Origin: Monilinia fructicola
Lineage: Eukaryota; Ascomycota; Leotiomycetes; Helotiales; Sclerotiniaceae
DNA length: 64,000 nt
Assembly: GCA_008692225.1 (NCBI GenBank)
Contig: VICG01000002.1
Span: 636,001 to 700,000 of the forward strand
Reading direction: 5' to 3'
The notes under the pieces were generated by a model. The model was not told where the DNA came from. It saw nothing but the letters and a program-made list of their open reading frames with translations, and did no database searches. This document shows positions 34,443 to 48,012 of this stretch, piece by piece (the stretch's first letter is position 1; every line of letters starts with the position of its first letter). Position numbers and translations under genes: made by a program.

Positions 34443-37400
34443 ATGGCGGAATCACCAGAAAGTCAAATTTCGGACTCTATCTTTGATAAGTTTGAAGAAG
34501 CGACGGATGTTACTTCAAGTAGAGATACAGTTGCAACTCCAGATTCCGAAATATCTCCACCTGAAAGTCCTTTGGAAAAGCATGCTATACTTGACCCCAG
34601 AACAAAATCTCGTCAATTGGCTAACACCTTGTCACTTGAAGAGCAGGTAAACTTCTTACATCCTGACAGTTTATCATTGCTGATGACCGTCCCAGGTCTC
34701 TCTGCTAGTAGCAGCTGACTTTTGGAGATCAAAATCAATTCTATCCAAAGGAATACCAGCATTCAAGACTTCTGATGGTCCAAATGGTAAAGCTTCATGC
34801 ACTCCTAAATTCTCCTATCATTTTACAATCTCAAATACAACACAGTCTTCACTAAAACCCATTACCGTATATACTGATATTGAAATCAATCATAGGTGCT
34901 CGCGGGGCTATCTTCAAGGCTGGAACAAAGGTTTGTCAAAAGTATGGTTCACGTGTAGGAGATTATTGACATATACAGGCTGCGTTGTTTCCATGTGGTA
35001 TATCACTAGCCGCAACATGGAACACCGAGCTTATTCATGAAGTTGGACAACACCTTGCAGATGAAACCAAAGCCCGAGCCGCTCAAGTTCTACTAGCACC
35101 AACAGTCTGCTTACATCGCGGTCCATTGGGTGGGAGAAATTTTGAATCTTTCTCGGAAGATCCTTTCTTGACAGGCAAGCTCGCTATCGCTTATATAAAG
35201 GGGTTACAGGAGAAAGGAGTTGCTGCAACAATAAAACGTAAGATATTCTCGTTGGTGTTGTATTGTCACGTCCATTTGGCTAATTATATGTGCAGATTTT
35301 GTAGCCAATGAACAGGAGACATTTAGGTTAACAGTTGATTCTGTTGTACAGGAAAGGCCTTTGCGAGAGTTATATTTGCGTCCTTTCGAAATGGCCATTC
35401 GGGAAGCCAATCCTTGGGCTGTAATGTCCTCATACAACTTGATCAATGGGGTTCATGCGGACTGCAACTTTCATACGTTGAAAGAGATCTTAAGAGGGGA
35501 ATGGAATTACGATGGGTAATGATATTCTTGTCTCCTCTCGTATATAATGACACTAACACAATCTAGTCTGGTCATGTCAGATTGGGGTGGAACAAACTCA
35601 ATAGTGGAATCCATCGAAGCAGGTTGCGACATAGAAATGCCTGTCTCAACAAAATGGCGAGGAGAAAAGGCAATCAAAGCAATCGAAAACGGCAAACTAA
35701 GCCGAGAAGCCGTTGAAAAAGCCGCAGCAAACGTATTATATCTCACCGAACGGACAAAAGGGTCAGACATGACACCCGAATCTCCCGAAACCGAAGACGA
35801 CAGGGTAGAGACAAGAAAATTGATTCGTCAAGCAGGGGTAGAAGGAATCACATTACTGAAGAACGAAAACAATGTCCTACCAATTAAATCCTCTCAAGCC
35901 AAAATCGCAGTCATCGGACCAAATGCTAATCGAGCTATAGCAGGGGGTGGAGGCAGCGCTAGCTTGAATCCATACTACAATACCATCCCTCTTGATAGCA
36001 TCAAAGCTATGCCTGGAAAGGATGTCACTTATGCTTTAGGTTGCCACACCTATAAATGGCTTCCCTTAGCAGCAGAATACTGTAAAACTTCCACTGGCGT
36101 CCAAGGCGTAACCCTTGAATTCCACATCGGTGACAAATTCGAAGGTACTCCTCGAATAATTCAGCATCGCACAAACACAGACCTATTCCTCTGGGATTCT
36201 GTCCCAGAGGAAGTCAACCCCATCTGGTCCGTCCGCGCAAAAACAACACTAACACCCATGACCACCGGTCTCCACACCCTCTCTTTCTCAAGCGTAGGCC
36301 CTGGTCGTCTTCTCGTAAATGGAGATGTGAAAGTTGATTTGTGGAACTGGACAGATTTGGGCGAAGCAATGTTTTCGGGGAGCAAAGATATTCTCTTTGA
36401 TATCTACCTTGAAGCCAATGTTCCAGTTGAATTGGTAGCCGAGACAACAAATGAAGTTCGTCCACTTTCCAAGCAGGCACAAATCAGCCAAACTCACGCC
36501 ACAGGCGGCTGTCGCATTGGCTACAAGGAGGCAGATGCCGAAGATCACTTGCAGATAGCTATTGATGCTGCGAAATCCTCGGATGTTGCGATTGTAATCG
36601 TCGGTTTGGATGCGGAGTGGGAAAGTGAGGGATATGATCGTCAAACAATGGATTTACCAAGAGATGGAAGTCAAGATCGATTGATTGATGCGGTTGTGGA
36701 AGCAAATCCGAATACAATTGTTGTTAATCAGTCGGGAAGTCCAGTAACAATGCCATGGGTAAAGAAAGTTCCGGCAATCTTGCAAGCGTGGTATCAAGGA
36801 CAGGAGGCGGGCAATGCTTTGGCCGAGGTACTTTTTGGATTGGAGAACCCGAGTGGAAAATTACCTGTATGTTGTTGGAATTTGCTTTCTTGGAAAAGTT
36901 CCTTTGATTACCCCTCCGTTCCAAATACTTATTCTTCCTAACATCTTATCTAACCATCATCAAACAGACAACATTCCCCGTTCGCCTTGCAGATAACCCA
37001 ACCTATCATACCTGGCCCGGAGAAAACCTTCGTTCTCTCTACGGCGAGGGCCTTTACATTGGCTATCGCCATTATGATCACCTTTCACTACCTCCCCTTT
37101 TCCCATTTGGTCACGGTCTCTCTTATACTACTTTCTCATACTCTCCCCCCACACTCTCTTCTTCCATCCTATCTTCCGAATCCCCGAATTCAAGTATCAC
37201 ATTGAGTCTAGAGATCAAAAATACAGGAACTATGCAGGGGAAAGAAATCGTGCAGCTCTATATTCACGATGTGAAGAGTAAGTTGGTTCGACCACAAAAG
37301 GAACTCAAGGGCTTTGCAAAAGTCTCTCTTGAAGTTGGGGAATCGAAAGTGGTGCATATTGATATTGATAGATATTCGGTGGGGTACTGGGACGATTCTT

Positions 37401-37617
37401 ATCGTGAAGGAAAGGGGATGTGGGTTGCTGAGGAAGGGGAATTTGAGGTTTGGGTTGGAGGTAGTGCTGCGGATATTAGGTTGGTTCTCTTTCTCTTTTC
37501 TCAGTTGAGATCTTTTATTGGAGGCGGTGGTTGTGGAATACAAAACTAATTGTAATGTGTGTTGATAGACATAAAATTCCTTTTGAAATCAAGGAGACTG
37601 TTACTTGGATTTTTTGA
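34443..37617 (+). CDS. GH3 beta-glucosidase with PA14 insert, intracellular type, eight exons
   Basis: Retaining beta-glucosidase hydrolysing terminal beta-glucosides. Exons: 34443-34646, 34696-34786, 34896-34930, 34979-35237, 35296-35515, 35567-36866, 36968-37479, 37569-37617; 889 residues, all junctions in frame. There is no signal peptide; a Ser/Glu-rich extension of about 60 residues precedes the catalytic domain. GH3 N-domain: LLVAADFWRSKSILSKGIPA, FKTSDGPNGARG, LLAPTVCLHRGPLGGRNFES, FSEDPF and KHFVANEQE, with the nucleophile Asp in GLVMSDWGG (about residue 275). C-domain: GITLLKNENNVLPIK. A PA14 domain is inserted at about 395-530 (LGCHTYKW to VELVAETTNE). FPFGHGLSYTTFSYS and the fibronectin-III-like domain (NTGTMQGKEIVQLYIHD) finish it. 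Close to the PA14-type bgl group of Aspergillus; the natural substrate is not defined. Confidence 0.92.
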
Positions 37618-39357
37618 CTGGAAAAGGTTGAGTTGAGTCGAAGAAGAAGAGGTGTGGAGGAAAAGGTGAAAGGAGTAGCATGCGATGGAAGAACGAGCTA
37701 TCGAATTGTCTAAACATTGATCAGATGTTCAGTGCAGGAAGAAGAAATGGAGATGGGAGAGACGAAATAAGGATTGATGAACAAGGTGATGAAAGGACGG
37801 GACGAAAAGAGAACAGAAGATAAGATATTTTAAACACATTTGTATGTAAATCTTACATAACGACCTATACAGACTTCAATTCGTTTTCCTCATATATCCT
37901 TTCAATCACCATGAGTTAGCTGCCTGCAGAATAATATATACCCAAGCAAAAATTTGGATTTTTTCCTACTGACGAAAGAGTAAGGTTCGGATGTGTTGAT
38001 ATTGATAAGGGTAGAGAGAGTTTATTCTCAGATTATCTCGGTGTTGCTGTGATTTATTATCATGATAATACACATGTATATCAGATCTCACATGAAATCT
38101 ATATCATTAAAATCCTAGATACGATTTTCTGGTTGATATTTCGTATGGTGTTTGCTAATTTATCTATCTCAACGAATAAGTTTTGCGTGTACGAGTACTA
38201 TTATCCAAATGATAAACTCGCTTCTTATATATCTTGACGAGGTGGAATGAAGGGGATGGATTATGGGACAGAGGTAGCGGGAAAGATCGAGAAATGTATC
38301 AATTACTCCTTAATGGTATTTTCATGGCTGGCACTGCTAACTAAGATTGAAATCTGTATTATATGTTCTTTTTTATGGTATGTTCAATTGTCATCCGATG
38401 GGTCAGTCATATTGATGCTAGAATCCACAATGGATACAGTTTAAGAATCATGTCTCTCCTTACCTGTGCTGTAACATTATTTATCGAGTAGATGGACTGT
38501 TTGACTGTTTGATTGTATGAACTTTAGCCTAGTCTTTCCTACGATCTTTCCAAGTATACCCGACCTACTTAGTATAGGCATCATATTGATGCTGGAATCC
38601 ATCCATAATGGATATGGTTAAGGGTTCATACACAGAACTATTGAAGTAAGTATATACATCTACATGTACCCTCCGCCTCAAGAGTTAAGAAAATGCTAGG
38701 TATACATGTGGAGGTGCAGGTCAATTAATATATCGCAAGCATATCAACGTCATAATCCGATTTCCCAACAAATCAAATTTCGACTTGGACGTTCCACAGC
38801 AGAAAAGAAGGGACTTTGGGTAGATACGATAGCCAGGGTCAAGGGAAAGAAGAGGGAAAAAGGGTCAACATTTGCCACTCCCCCCACCCAGCCCCTTGTT
38901 CAGCTCGCTCTTATACAGTAGTACATGGATTCCCGATGGATACTGCAATACAGTAAGTGCAAAAAATCCAACAATTTTCAACGTTTTTAGTATCAAGTGA
39001 AGATCCTTATATGAATCAAGACTTCTTGCATTTAATGATATGACAGATAGCCCCCTATTTCTCCGCAAGATCGTCATGGAAATGGAGCATTGTGAATATA
39101 CTTCCTTGCGGTATCTATGTACTGTAAAGGAATACTGCAGTAGTAGGGACTGTAAAAGTATCCGACCGATTAGCACTTTTCGGAGGAACCTGTTGTGGAT
39201 ACCTTCCATGAGACCCTTTCGGCAGCTAAAGAGGACTCCGTGGATTATTCAGCGAACTCAGTATCAATCAGTAGACTCAGTGGACTCTTGAGTTGTATGT
39301 GATTCCAAAGTTTTGATTGATTGAACAGTACTTTAGTAGGCTGCCGAACAGTAGTAG

Positions 39358-39440
39358 GGAGTAGGAGTAGGAGTAGGAGTAATAGTAGTAGTAGTAGTAG
39401 TAGTAATAGTAGTAATAATAGTAATAGTAGTAGTAGTATC
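39358..39440. repeat. (GTA)n-type trinucleotide repeat
   Basis: About 26 trinucleotides, GGAGTA at the left grading to AGTAGTAAT at the right; reads as poly-Tyr/Ser on the minus strand. Confidence 0.9.
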
Positions 39441-39507
39441 TAATCCTACCTCTTGACATAATCTTCATGTTGTTATAGAAAAGGAATGAGAGATATGATC
39501 ATGACTA

Positions 39508-39590
39508 TCTACCTACCTACCTACCTACCTACCTACCTACCTACCTACCTCCCTCCCTACCTCCCTCCTTCCCTCCCTCTCTCCCTCCCT
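39508..39590. repeat. (CTAC)n/(CTCC)n tetranucleotide repeat
   Basis: About nine CTAC units followed by CTCC/CCCT variants. Confidence 0.9.
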
Positions 39591-40985
39591 CTATGAACAG
39601 ACAACATTGTTAAGGAATATCAAAGTCACAACATACATAACCTTATTAACATTACTTGCTACAAACTACAGTATCGTAAATTTTACCTAAGGTTATGGAA
39701 CTTTAGATGCTACATACTCCATACACTTCGTTCCTTTGATTGAATGACTTGAACTCTATCCGGTAATGGGAAAGAAGGTTTGAGATCAGATCACCCCCCA
39801 TTCCTGATATACAATACTAATCTAATGTTTGCGGAAGATCTTAACTTGGGAATTATTGTCAATGTCAATCTTTTACTATTTTATTGTCTAGAGAAAATCC
39901 TTCATCCTTGTTTTACTTATTAGCCTTTGGATAACTTTGACTCTAGACCTTTAGACCTTTTCACATTCCGTTTTTTTAGTTATCAAAGTATCCATATTAT
40001 TCAAATTCTTCTTCTGTGTTTGAATATCAATTACAATTACAATTATAATTATAATTCTGCTGCAAGATTGTTTATTAGAAATGAAAGAGGAGAGAGAATA
40101 AGACCTCGGGAGTTCGAATGATTTTGATCTTGCTTGATCCTTTACATGTTAACTATACTTACTATACTAATCTAACATCTAATTAGCTACTTACCTAGGT
40201 AACAACATACTTACTTACTGTACATACTTCTATTTCGTTCCTTCGTTCCTTCATTCCTGTTACTGTAAAGCTGCCTAGTACCTGCCTACCTTGCTTTGTG
40301 CCTACAGTATTATCTACCTTTCGGATATTCAATAGACGGTGGCCTCTATGGTGACATCTATTCGTGTCTAATCAGTGTTATTATGGTTTATAAGCTGCTG
40401 TTCCTCACTGGTGATATAATAAGATGATAGTAATAATAATATGCGTATACTATTATTATCATTTCTATGACTTAGTTTCTAAAATAATGTTCCTACAGCA
40501 CAGTACGTATCTACCTAGTCTTGCCTTTAGGTCGATAATGGTATCAAACTTGACCTAATTCCGTTTTAGTCAATTCAAACCCGGATTCATCCAACCTGGA
40601 ACCACCAAAACATCCGCACACGAACTTTAATGTGAAATTTTGGTTCTTTTTGCTTATCAGTAAATATCCTGCCATCCCCCCATCCCCCCTCCCAATCTTC
40701 ATGAATGCCATCGTCTTGAGACAATTCCCATCAGACTACGTGCATGCACGCACGACGATACATCTTTTCACATTCGTTCCATATCGACGTGGCGACAGCA
40801 TTGACGATCCCATTTTGATACTAGCAACAACATGACGTCTTAGCGGGCTGGAATTTTAAAACTTGTGAAGAGTAAACACCTACACTTCAAAGAATAAATT
40901 AGACAGGCAACGCGATATTGGGTGGTTGATACTGAGAAATATAATACAAACATCTGGCCAAGTGTTGGTCCATACATCATCAATC

Positions 40986-43900
40986 ATGGCTGTCGACAAG
41001 CACCCTACCCACATTGAACTCCCTCTACGGGATGCGCAAATGGTGTCGCCAAATGAAACCGAGATTGGTACACCAGAAGCAGAATTCGATCGACCGGTGT
41101 CACCTTTACACATGTCTCCTGGCCAAATCGATGGACTGGATGCTCTGAAAGCCCAAGAGTATATGAATGGGCGCCGAGGATCGAGTGAGAGCAGTATTCT
41201 ACATTTACGGATTCCGGGGATGATTTCGCCTGCCGATGTAGCATTTTCGGCTATGCATTATCTGCCATACCCTGTAATCGTTTTGGATGACTCGAAAACC
41301 GTGGTACTTGCGAACGAAGCCACTGCCAGGTTACTCAGTGCCGACGATGATGAAAATGAAGCGAATGGGGAGAATTTACAACCAGCGGAACGATACAAAG
41401 GACAAACTCTGGCCGAATTGGGTATCGATATGATAAAAGATCTCAGGCCTGTATGGGTTACATGGGATTCATTTCTCGAAAGTCTTAGCGACGAAATCAA
41501 CATACACACGGATTCACAAGATACGGTGACTTCGGAATATGGAGGGGAAGTGACCCCCACGGCCGAAAGAAGTGAAACTCGGAGTGAGATTAGAAATATT
41601 GAGAAGAAAGCGTCCATGATTCATGATGCAGTGGTAGAAGTTGTAATCACAGCTGGTTCACTTACAGCATCAACATTTGCAGGGCGAACGGCTAAGCATA
41701 TGGCGGGCAGACGTAAGTCTATTTTTGATAGTCTCTTCCATCCATACAGCAATGTCTGCAGGTATCCTTCAGACCTATTGTCTGATTAATTTTCAAATGT
41801 TACCTTCGAATTGTAGCTACAAGTTTGGCCCGTTTCCAAGTACTTTGGTTGCCATGCCTAAGTCGAGCTACCGTCCGACAAGAATTCGTACAATCAACCC
41901 GCATGACTGGATCCATTCAAATGCCCTTTCATTTATGGACTGTGTACTCGGGGGATAAAGCTGACGAAACATAGACTCATACGCCAAGATGATCATCAGT
42001 ATCTTCGAGATCGAAGATCAAAAATACTTCATGTTGACTTTTACAAGCACGGAAGCTGCCCAGGCTCTATCGCCTATCACGAAGGAGGAGGGCACCACCA
42101 AGATCCATAACCCTAAGTTTCGCATGGGGTCGAGTAAAGCCTTCCACTTGTCTAGCTCGCTGCCTCGGTCGAGCGCATCTTCCGCCAGCTCCGAACGTGG
42201 TTCCAACCATGATTCCAATCAAGGATCCAGTGGCTCATCTGCAATTACGAGCCCCACTAATGCGCCTATGTCGTCTTCACCATTTCCACCTTTGGGTCCT
42301 CCCTCGCGTGTTAACAAATCAGGAGCTCCGTCAATCCTACAGAAAGTAATCATTTTGAAAGATGCACTATTGGATAATACTGAAGTTCCAATTCTGGCAA
42401 TGTGGAAGGATGAGAGTGTAACAATACCGAATAAAGCTGCAAGACGATTGTTTGCTAGAGAAGCCGACATGACTAACATTAAAGACGGTATGATTTTTCT
42501 CGATACATAACTTTACTACAGAAATACTAACAAGTTAAAAGGGTTTGATTTAGTTGGAAAATGGCACTGTTATAACCACGATTTCACCATAGCTTTAGAT
42601 CCGTCGGAATATCCTATTTCTGTTTTGACGAGGACACAAACACCATTTGCTAGTCGCTTGTTGGGTGTTTATGATCCTGAAACCGGGGAAAAGATTCTAT
42701 ATGATTGCTTGGGTATGGGAAGCTTCTTCTAGGACCGATTCAAAATGTGCTAACCATTCAACAGGAGAGGCAGTCCGAGATCCAGATACTGGCGAGTTCT
42801 TGGCCGGTATTGTGACGTGTAGGGACATCACAGCTGTGACTCAACAAATTGCTGAAATAAAAGAGGCTGATGAGCAGAGGTTTCAAAGGATTTGTGATAG
42901 TATGCCCCAGCTTATTTGGACGGCTACGCCTGATGGATTGCATGATTGGTTTAGTCAGCGGTGGTATGACTACACTGGGTTGAGCGTGGAAGAATCCATT
43001 GGGGAGGGTTGGAAATTACCATTTCATCCAGAAGATATGGCCTTGACAAAAAAGCGCTGGCAGCATTGTCTAGAGACGGGCGATTCCTATACTACCGAAT
43101 ATCGTTGTCGGAAACACGATGGCGAATGGAGATGGATGCTTGGTCGAGCTGTGTGCTTAAGAAACAAAGACACTGGAGAGATCGAAAAATGGTTTGGAAC
43201 ATGCACGGATATCCATGAGACTGTTATATCACGATTTGAGGCTAAACGACTTCGCCAGCAGTTATTGTCCGTGATAACACATGCGCAAGTCACGCTATTC
43301 TCTGTGGACCGACATCGAAGGATCAATCTTCTCGAAGGTTCCTTCATTTGGGATCTTGAGAGTGAGATCGGATCTAGCGATGAGAGCGTTGCTGGCAGTG
43401 GTAAGCCCAAGGGAGACGATTATATTGGAAAGAATGTCTATGATGTGTTCACACAATCCAGTCACAGGAAAAGGCACGATATGATACCTTCTTCACTACA
43501 ACCAATCGAGGATATCTTGACTGGAAAGATTATGGAGGATATACAAGAACATACAATCGACAATAGATGGTATCGAACCAAATTTGTTCCTGTTCTGGGT
43601 AAGAAGGATGGCGGTGGACATGTCAATGAAGCTTTTATCGATGGTGTCATTGGATTATCTATGGATATCACTGAGATCAAGGATCGAGAAAATGATCTCC
43701 AAATGCAAGAGAGAGAGAACACGAGACTTCTAGCAAATGAAGCAGCTGCCAAAGAAGCTAGTCGTTTAAAGAGTCAGTTCCTGGCCAATATGTCGCATGA
43801 AATTCGTACTCCTATTGCTGGTGTGATAGGGATGGCCGAGCTTCTCACTGATATGAATCTTGATGAAGAACAGCAAGAATGTGCCGAGAATATTCAACGT

Positions 43901-46262
43901 TCTGCCAATGCTCTTCTTACCGTTATCAACGATATTTTGGATTTCTCAAAGGTTGAATCTGGTAGATTGGATATTGAGGAGGTACAATTTTCCTTGTCAG
44001 TTGTAGTCCGAGATGTTAGCAAGATGTTAGGATTTGCTGCTGAACGAAAGAATTTGATGTTCGAATCCAACATCGCCGTTGGGCTTAATAGAGATTTGAT
44101 TGTCATGGGTGATCCAGGCCGAGTTCGTCAGATCATCACAAATCTGCTCACCAATAGTATCAAATTCACCAGCGAGGGAAGAGTCAAATTTTCGGTTATC
44201 AAAGAAAAAGAAGATGCAGATACTATTGAAGTCAAATTTGTAGTTGAAGACACGGGCATTGGAATTGAAGAGGAGGTTCGGAAACGACTATTCAAACCTT
44301 TCAGTCAGGCAGATTCATCCACAGCAAGGAGGTTTGGTGGTACAGGGTTAGGTCTCACGATCAGTAAGAACCTGGTGGACCTGATGCATGGTAGAATTAC
44401 TCTGGAATCATCTTTGGGGCAAGGTACAACGGCGAGCTTCTGGATTCCTTTCAACAAACCACAGTATCATGATGGAAATGCGTTGATTGATATTGGAAGT
44501 TTGCCGGACCGTTTGCAGTCTGAGATGAGTGTTTCTTGTGGTAGTTCAGATTACGATACTGGCTCATCGCCTCACAAGAATTCATTGGAAAAACCTAGGC
44601 ATCATAGGTCAATAAGTATGACACCTCCTTTTATGTCGGAGGCAGAAATGTCACCTACTGATAGAGCTAACATCAAAATTCTTCTTGTTGAGGATAAGTA
44701 AGTATTTTACTTTATTTGATTCTGAATGATTCTGTGCTGACATATCTTACAGCGCCATTAATCAGCAAATCGCTCTTAAGACTATTCGAAAATTAGGATT
44801 TTCCCCTTTTGCAGTTTGGAATGGAAAAGAAGCTCTTGATTATCTTCTTGCCGCGGAATCTCCAAATCCTCCTCATCCAAAACCTGACATCATTCTCATG
44901 GATGTACAAGTGAGTTCAATAAAGTACCTCTAAAATTCCCACTAACACAACACTAGATGCCAATCATAGATGGATACCGTGCCACGCATATAATACGTCA
45001 CCATTCCCCCTACAATCATTCGACACGTAATATTCCCATCGTGGCCATGACGGCTTCGGCCATTCAAGGCGACCGCGAGAAGTGCAAGAAAGCAGGTATG
45101 GATGATTATCTCGCGAAACCTGTTAAAGGGAAGACACTGGAGAAGATGTTGGTGAGGTGGGCGATTAATAGGAGGGTGCCGAAATCAGAGACTCAGGAGT
45201 ATGATGAGGAGGGCAGTGATTGCGTGGAGGGTGATAATGATAATTGTTCTAGGAAGCGCGGGAAGTCGAAGTATGTTTTACTTACCCTTTTCCTATCCTT
45301 TTTTGAAAATCATCCTTTGGATTGGGCATGCAGGAGTAAGTTGAATATATTACTAATCCACATATCATAGATTTGACCGTCGCGCCTCAACAAGTACCGC
45401 TCGTCATCATTCATCGAAATCCATGGACAAGAGCGAAATTCAGGCACCCGAATCACCAACAGATTCATACACAACTAAGCGAGCATCTCAATCCCAAACT
45501 TTCAAACTTGAAATTGATCCAGCAAATAAATCCAAACCAAGCTTTGACCCAGCCAGACCACCTAAAGACCAAACCCAGTCGCCACTAGAAGTATCTCGCC
45601 CAGCCAAAAATGACCGACATCATTCCCACCATTTCACGTTACCACAACCGGAAAATGAGGGGGAACGAGCGGTCAGGAGAGAGGTGTTTGAGGAGAAGGC
45701 TAAGGAGCTGAGGGATGAGAAGTTAGTTGGGGCGGCGAGTGATGAACATGGAGTTGGTGTTGTACATGGACATGGACATGGGCATGGAGATCGAAAGTCT
45801 GAGGTGATGGCTAGAGAAGAAGGACAAACTAAGCCCCAGAAATTAACGGTTGAGAATGTGGGGAGATTAGAAAGACAGGAGAATGAAGAGATGGAGGTGG
45901 CGAAGAAATTAGAACTTGGAGGACCTCTGGGGAGCATCCAAGAAGGAAATGTTCCAGGGAGAAACATGAGCGCGCTGAGGGGGGACAGTACGGAGGTTTT
46001 GGGCGATACATTGATGGATAATTCTAGTCGTGAGGACTTCACTCGTGCACGTACTAATACGCCGAGTTCGATGTTGGCTGAGAGGGAATCGGAGAGTCCT
46101 GGGAGGATTGGGGTGAGTGATGATGAGAATTCTAGGGAGGGAAATGGGAATAGTGAGGAGAAGAAAGAGAATAAGGATAGTAATATGGTTCGTCCCAGTG
46201 TGAGGAGAAGATGGATGGATAGTCAAGCTACTATTAGAGGATCTGCTGCTGGGGATCCTTGA
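40986..46262 (+). CDS. PAS-containing hybrid sensor histidine kinase, seven exons, one frameshift
   Basis: Two-component phosphorelay sensor, about 1621 residues. Exons: 40986-41712, 41817-42487, 42542-42712, 42765-44697, 44753-44909, 44957-45270, 45371-46262. N-terminal sensor with PAS-like folds (YPVIVLDDSKTVVLANEATA; VPILAMWKDESVTIPNKAAR). A PAS/PAC unit: FQRICDSMPQLIWTATPDGL, HPEDMALTKKRWQHCL, WFGTCTDIHE. Dimerisation/phosphoacceptor: FLANMSHEIRTPIAGVIGMA (His at about 868). Kinase: NLLTNSIKFTSEGR, VEDTGIGIEEEV, GGTGLGLTISKNLVDLMHGR. Receiver: IKILLVEDN, ILMDVQMPIIDGYR (Asp at about 1218), IVAMTASAIQGD, GMDDYLAKPV. A long disordered tail of about 300 residues follows. Exon 2 breaks at 41967-41975: YSGDKADET* versus DSYAKMIISIFEIEDQKYFM; one extra A in GAAAC restores the frame. 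I cannot assign its histidine-kinase group. Confidence 0.9.
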
Positions 46263-48012
46263 GCCTGGACTTCTTATCTCTCAACGTGGCATGCGAATTA
46301 AGCGGGATGGGATGGCAGGATGCATATGCTTCATGAAGTATATCGTGAAGCATACAAGTGGGATGAAACATACGTATATATGTATACGATCATGAGCTGG
46401 GAATAGCAATGGGAGCGAGGCGTTCTGAGGCATTGAAATTGTATCGCGTCGCATTGCGGTACACGTTTTGCATGGTAATTAGGGTGCATTGGGTTGGATT
46501 GATACTGATATATATCCTGGATGATTGGGGGATGGAAGGAAGGGAAGGGAAAATGTACACATACAAACGAATTTGTTGGATTGTTTATTGTATGATTATT
46601 TACATTGGGGTGATATAGTCTGTATATCAAAGAATAACATGGGCGATCCGAGAAAGGGAGAGATACATGATGGATACATGTTTATATCGGGTATATTGTA
46701 TGATATAGGATCGAATTGATGGTAAATATTGAGGGCAAGAAATACATGGGAAGGGAAACGGAAAACAATAATAACTAGATAGGTGTTTTTGGACCTGATA
46801 GTGTAATATACTTAACTATACCTTACATATCTGGAGTTACGTGGCATGAAGGGGTAGATCATTTGGTCGAGCCCCTTTTGATGATATTGGTAAAGGACAA
46901 TGAAGTCAAAATTAGAACGTATAACTTCATCACATAAAATCAAAAAGATTGGTTGAATGGGGTGAAGTCTTGATAATAGTATACCACTCTTTCCATCTCA
47001 ACTTCTTTCTATCTCTTTATCGATGCTCCTGCGTCGAATCCTTCAATTTGCAGACATCTAGTTTTAGTCCATCCTTCGCTTGAAAAGAGGATCAAATCAC
47101 GGGTTTCAACCGCTGATTATATCCAAATGTATACAGAGGATTTCTGCCAAGAGATTCGAGATTGCTGATTAGATATATTTTATTACAACCAATCATATGT
47201 ATATTTGTGAAGTCTTAGTCGGGATTGGGTTCTTGGTTGATATATGTTAGAGTTGAGGCTTCGGGATTGAGTAGCATGGGAATACCTCCTATGGATATTG
47301 AATTTGGTGATATTGCTATGATTAATGTGCGTGGCTAGTGGGATTTCTTGACGATTGATGGGGCGGTGGTTCCTCTTACATGTGTAGTGAAGGGGATTCA
47401 TTTCTTGTTTACCTTGATCCATCTGGATCCTCGACGCACAGCCTGCATATTCGTCTCTATTTGATGTTCATTGTTTATCCTGTCTGTTTTATAAACGCCA
47501 CAAAATGTATGTTTGTTGGCTCTGGCGCACCGTTTGAGGTGGAATGATGGCATTGGAATATTTCACGCTTCTATCATATGATTTCGCGGATGCGGGAGTA
47601 GAACTTATATGCCACTTCTGTTCCACTTGTTTCACTCTCTCTTTTATATCAGGTTCTGTTCTCTGAAGGCAGTGATTGAAATTCAATAGCTTGGACTGAA
47701 TGCAATGGATTCCCTTGGTCTACGAGTTTTTGTTCCTAGTGGAATATGGCTGACAGAAGCAATCTGCACCTTACACAATAGAATCACTGGCAGTAAGTCT
47801 GCTGGTACTATTTCTCCTTTGTATTTCTCATTGAAACATAGTCAAAGAAACTGGCTCCTGAGTGTTCAAAGCTTTTAAATCTGCGACGCTATGTCTAACT
47901 ACTGGGGGCCATGTCACAGCCCTATCTTTGACGGTCATGCTCACTACTTACATGATAACTATGACTGCGATTCTATATCCATCGACTTCTACTGCCATTC
48001 CGCCAACATTCA
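46263..48012. other. Convergent spacer
   Basis: 3' flanks of the kinase (+) and the HET gene (-). Two short protein-like stretches face each other near 47.5-47.9 kb: a minus frame ending at 47489 (DIKERVKQVEQKWHISSTPA) and a plus frame from 47705 (MDSLGLRVFVPSGIWLTEAI, with GTAAGT at about 47791). Neither makes a gene I can support. Confidence 0.45.

Larger units (their letters stand above)
37618..40985. other. Spacer with trinucleotide/tetranucleotide repeats
   Basis: Region between the beta-glucosidase and the histidine kinase. It holds a diverged direct repeat (38407-38447 and 38581-38622), (AGT)n-type repeats (39358-39440), (CTAC)n/(CTCC)n (39508-39590) and many CCTAC/GTAGG motifs. No gene seen; the last few hundred bases are the kinase promoter. 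Confidence 0.5.
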
